NCBI RefSeq assembly: GCF_000009985.1
Contig: NC_007626.1
Coordinates: 558,001 to 622,000 of the forward strand
From: Paramagnetospirillum magneticum AMB-1
GTDB taxonomy: Bacteria > Pseudomonadota > Alphaproteobacteria > Rhodospirillales > Magnetospirillaceae
Direction: 5' to 3'
DNA length: 64,000 bases
Position 1 is the stretch's first letter. Each line of letters begins with the position of its first letter. The notes beneath the pieces were generated by a model. That model ran no database searches. It saw nothing but the letters and a program-made list of their open reading frames with translations, and had not been told where the DNA came from. A program made the translations under genes and the position numbers. Below, piece after piece: positions 61,362 through 64,000 of this stretch.

Positions 61362-61430
61362 TGCGCTGCAACATGACGTCAATCTAACAGAACCATGCCG
61401 CAGTGCAACATGATTTTCGCACTGCAACAT
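61362..61430 (-). promoter_or_regulatory. Three repeated operator-like boxes upstream of the second phasin
   Basis: TGCGCTGCAACAT (61362-61374), CGCAGTGCAACAT (61399-61411) and CGCACTGCAACAT (61418-61430), 37 and 19 bases apart. A related box precedes the first phasin (35180-35192). Multiple copies near a phasin start fit a PhaR-type repressor operator; not proven. Confidence 0.6.
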
Positions 61431-61459
61431 AACTGTCGTGCATGGAGGGGGTGCAAAAA

Positions 61460-61499
61460 TGCAAACGCCCCCCGGAATCCAGCGATTCCCGGGGGGCGT
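61460..61499 (-). terminator. Terminator after the CBS-domain gene
   Basis: On the minus strand ACGCCCCCCGGGAATC pairs with GATTCCGGGGGGCGT (one bulge) and is followed by TTGCATTTTTGC. Confidence 0.75.
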
Positions 61500-61510
61500 C
61501 GAGGGAAAAA

Positions 61511-61943
61511 CTACCGCGTGGCGGCCACGTCGCGCAGCACGTTCATCTCCATCTGGGCTTCGGTCAGACGGAAGTTGACCGCGTCGCCGATGGAGACGAT
61601 GCCGACCAGTTCGTCCTTTTCCAGCACCGGCAGATGGCGGATGCGGCGTTCGGTCATCACACCCATGATGGTCTTGACGCTGTCGCCGGGCGAGCAGGTC
61701 ACCACCGGGCTGGACATCACGTTGCGCACCGGCATTTCCAGGGCGGCCTTGCCGTACTGGGCCAGGCCCTTGACGATGTCGCGCTCGGACAGCACGCCCT
61801 GCAGTTTGCCCCTTGGCGTCGCAAACCACGGCGACGCCGACCTTCTTGTTGGTCAGCAGCGCCGCGGCATCGGCCACCGAATGCTCGGGGCGGATGGTGA
61901 AGATGACGCTGCCCTTGGTCTTCAGGATGGTTTCAACGGACAT
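61511..61943 (-). pseudogene. CBS-domain pair protein, interrupted by a one-base frameshift
   Basis: Two frames together encode a normal 143-residue two-CBS protein: MSVETILKTKGSVIFTIRPE ... GVAVVCDAKG in one, then LSERDIVKGLAQYGKAALEM ... VGIVSIGDAVNFRLTEAQME in the next. The break is at the four-C run 61809-61812; with three C the frame is continuous and reads AKGKLQGVLSERD. Total length 433 is one base over a multiple of three. Such proteins bind adenosyl ligands and regulate partners. The change is either a real inactivation or a sequencing error in a homopolymer. Confidence 0.8.
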
Positions 61944-62061
61944 CGGTGGTCCCCCTTTATCTCTTGGCTATTGAATTATTGCGGAGGGGAGACCGGTCCC
62001 CGACCCCCTACCTTCGAATAATATTAGTCTGGAGGCGAACCGGGGGAATTTCAAGCCACCA

Positions 62062-63444
62062 TCAGTGGGTATGCCCCAGACTCACCCCGCTGGCCGCCAG
62101 CTGGTCGGCCAGGGTCTGGCGCAGGTGCTTGAGCCCCTCGGAACTGGCCGCCTCGCAACGGGCCACCAGCACCGCCTGGGTGTTGGAGGCGCGCAGCAGC
62201 CACCAGCCGTCCGGGGTATCCACCCGCACGCCGTCGATGGCTGAGAAGCTGGCGCCCTCGGCCTCCAGACGGGCTTTCACCTCGGCCACCACGGCGAACT
62301 TTCGCTCCTCCGGGCAGTCGAAGCGCAGTTCCGGGGTGTTGACCATGTGGGGCAGCCTGTCGCGGCGCTGGCCGATGGTCGTGTGATCCCAGCGCGCCAC
62401 GATGCCCAGCAGGCGGATGGCGGCGTAAAGGGCGTCGTCGAAGCCGTAATAGCGGTCGGCGAAGAAGATGTGGCCGCTCATCTCGCCGGCCAGGGGGGCG
62501 CCGGTCTCGGCCATCTGGGTCTTAATCAGTGAATGGCCGGTGCGGCCCATGACGGCGTTGCCGCCCATGCGGCGCACCTCGTCGAAGAACACCTTGGAGG
62601 CCTTGACGTCGGCGATGATGGTGGCGCCGGGCAGGGATTTCAGCAGATCCTCGGCCAGGATCACCAGGATCTGGTCGCCGTAGAGGATGCGGCCCTCGGC
62701 ATCCACCACGCCGATGCGGTCGCCGTCGCCGTCGAAGGCGATGCCCAGATGGGCGGATTCGGTCAGCACCTTGTCCTGCAGCGCCACCAGATTGTGGGGC
62801 TCGGTGGGGTCGGGGTGGTGATTGGGGAAATGCCCGTCGATCTCGCCGAACAGCACGGTATGGGTGCCGGGCAGGCGCTTGACCAAGGCGTGCAGCACCT
62901 CGCCGGTGGCGCCGTTGCCGCAATCCCACACTACCCGCAGGTCGCGCAGGCCGTCATAATCCTGGGCCAGGCGGGACACGTATTCCTCGAACACCGAATC
63001 CTCGACGGCCTTGCCCTCGCCGCTGGCGAAGTCGCCGGCAGCGGCGATGGTCCCCAGCGACTGGATGTCGGGGCCGAAGAACGGCCTGCCGGCCAGCACC
63101 ATCTTGAAGCCGTTGTGGTTGGGCGGGTTGTGGCTGCCCGTCACCATGATGCCGCCATCGGCGTCCCGCACCTTGGCGGCGAAATACAGCATGGGGGTGG
63201 GGCCGCGCCCGACACGCCGCACGGTGCAGCCCGCCGCCATCAGGCCCTTGGTCAGCGCCTCGGCCATCTCGGGGCTGGATAGGCGACCGTCCCAGCCGAG
63301 ACAGACCACATGGCCGCCATTGCGGCGCACCCGCGTGCCGAAAGCCCGGCCGATGGCCTCGGCGTCGGCGGCGAACAGCGTCTCGCCGATAATGCCGCGG
63401 ATGTCGTATTCGCGCAGGATGGTGGGGTGGAAGATGTGGGTCAT
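62062..63444 (-). CDS. Phosphomannomutase/phosphoglucomutase
   Basis: 460 residues, alpha-D-phosphohexomutase family (AlgC/ManB-like). Active-site Ser in TGSHNPPNHNG, metal loop DGDGDR, sugar-binding GEMSGHIFF and C-terminal phosphate loop RASNTQ are all present. Interconverts 6-phospho and 1-phospho sugars for envelope polysaccharide and LPS precursors. ATG 63444, one base after the stop of the upstream mutase gene, so the two are co-translated. Confidence 0.93.
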   Translation of the reverse strand: MTHIFHPTILREYDIRGIIGETLFAADAEAIGRAFGTRVRRNGGHVVCLGWDGRLSSPEMAEALTKGLMAAGCTVRRVGRGPTPMLYFAAKVRDADGGIMVTGSHNPPNHNGFKMVLAGRPFFGPDIQSLGTIAAAGDFASGEGKAVEDSVFEEYVSRLAQDYDGLRDLRVVWDCGNGATGEVLHALVKRLPGTHTVLFGEIDGHFPNHHPDPTEPHNLVALQDKVLTESAHLGIAFDGDGDRIGVVDAEGRILYGDQILVILAEDLLKSLPGATIIADVKASKVFFDEVRRMGGNAVMGRTGHSLIKTQMAETGAPLAGEMSGHIFFADRYYGFDDALYAAIRLLGIVARWDHTTIGQRRDRLPHMVNTPELRFDCPEERKFAVVAEVKARLEAEGASFSAIDGVRVDTPDGWWLLRASNTQAVLVARCEAASSEGLKHLRQTLADQLAASGVSLGHTH

Positions 63445-63445
63445 G

Positions 63446-64000
63446 TCAGGTAATCACCGTCGGTTCGGTCCGTCCGGTCCGGGCCTCGATCTGGGCCAGG
63501 TCGCGGGCGATTGTGATGAGGTCGGCCAGGGCCACCTGGGGGTCCAGATGGTGCTTGGTGGCGTCGGGTTCAAAGCGCTCGATGTAGACGCGCAGCGTGG
63601 CGCCCTCGGTGCCGGTGCCCGACAGGCGGAAGACCACGCGGGAGCCGTCCTCGAATACCACGCGGATGCCCTGCTTCTTCGAGACAGAGCCGTCAACGGG
63701 GTCGGTATAGGCGAAGTCGTCGTTGAAGGCGACGGTGTAGGTCCCGAGCCGCTCGCCCTTCAGGGACAGGCCGCGCAGATGCTCCATCAGCCCTTCGGCG
63801 GCGGCGGAATCGATGCCCTCGTAATCATGGCGGGAATAGACGTTGCGGCCGTATTCCCGCCAATGGGCGGTAACGATGTCGGCGACGCTTTGCTTGCGCA
63901 CGGCCAGCACGTTCAGCCAGGCCAGCACCGCCCACAGCCCGTCCTTCTCGCGCACATGGTCCGAGCCGGTGCCGAAGCTTTCCTCGCCGCAGAAGGTGGC
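63446..64000 (-). CDS. pgm: Phosphoglucomutase (alpha-D-glucose phosphate-specific), C-terminal part; gene start beyond window edge
   Basis: The last 184 residues are visible. FCGEESFGTGSDHVREKDG at the cut end and VVFRLSGTGTEGATLRVYIE are hallmarks of the eukaryote-like Pgm of about 540 residues, distinct from the neighbour's AlgC type. The active-site serine and metal loop lie outside the window. Converts glucose 1-phosphate and glucose 6-phosphate, linking glycogen or polysaccharide synthesis to glycolysis. Same operon as the following mutase. Confidence 0.93.
   Translation of the reverse strand, partial: ATFCGEESFGTGSDHVREKDGLWAVLAWLNVLAVRKQSVADIVTAHWREYGRNVYSRHDYEGIDSAAAEGLMEHLRGLSLKGERLGTYTVAFNDDFAYTDPVDGSVSKKQGIRVVFEDGSRVVFRLSGTGTEGATLRVYIERFEPDATKHHLDPQVALADLITIARDLAQIEARTGRTEPTVIT

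Overview
The window is about 65% G+C, densely packed, and reads as chromosome of an alphaproteobacterium of the Rhodospirillales; the mix of assimilatory nitrate genes, phasins, hemerythrin, a haem-binding chemoreceptor and many two-component genes resembles Magnetospirillum and relatives. That placement is inference from gene content; no magnetosome genes and no rRNA, tRNA or CRISPR loci were seen.

Layout. 1-5930 (minus): glutamate synthase gltD-gltB, gltB running off the left edge. 6179-11139: a UppP/BacA-family membrane protein, a class A penicillin-binding protein, a small ribbon-helix-helix protein, a MITE-like repeat and a nitronate monooxygenase-family flavoprotein. 11244-14732 (minus): envelope operon of a GT39-type transferase, a heptosyltransferase-like GT9 protein and a glycerophosphodiesterase. 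15203-27262 (minus): a complete nitrate assimilation block with three transcripts: nasT; nrtA-nrtB-nrtCD; nasS-nirB-nirD-nasA. Each has a sigma-54 type -24/-12 element at its head. The two structural transcripts also carry near-identical leaders: hexaloop hairpins of the ANTAR type followed by an intrinsic terminator that overlaps the second hairpin. The sequence therefore suggests that nitrogen limitation (RpoN/NtrC) starts transcription and nitrate (NasS releasing NasT) lets it proceed.

27408-33201: a secreted protein, a DUF2946-like protein with a TonB-dependent receptor, and cobalamin nucleotide-loop genes (cobC, cobS, cobT). 33239-36359: ubiK-like, ybjN-like, proC, a phasin and a ParA-like ATPase. 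36395-39941: petP-petR-histidine kinase, divergent from ilvE. 40080-45199: two chemoreceptors (one with a CxxCH c-haem motif in its sensor domain, one sCache-like), a small zinc-ribbon protein and an HD-GYP response regulator. 45257-46459: an aspartate-type aminotransferase.

46593-47962 is a visibly lower-G+C patch with two unrecognised membrane proteins, the second with an OmpA-like domain; this is the best candidate for a transferred, undescribed module. 48067-58185: Sel1-repeat protein, Hpt/receiver pair, small lipoprotein and motility-like genes, pterin dehydratase, a zincin-like peptidase overlapping a Lon-family protease, a polyamine-type binding protein and a PAS histidine kinase. 58276-60727 (minus): MoxR ATPase, bacteriohemerythrin and VWA protein in one tight operon. 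60979-64000 (minus): a second phasin with three repeated upstream boxes, a CBS-domain gene broken by a one-base frameshift, and two hexose-phosphate mutase genes, the last cut by the right edge.
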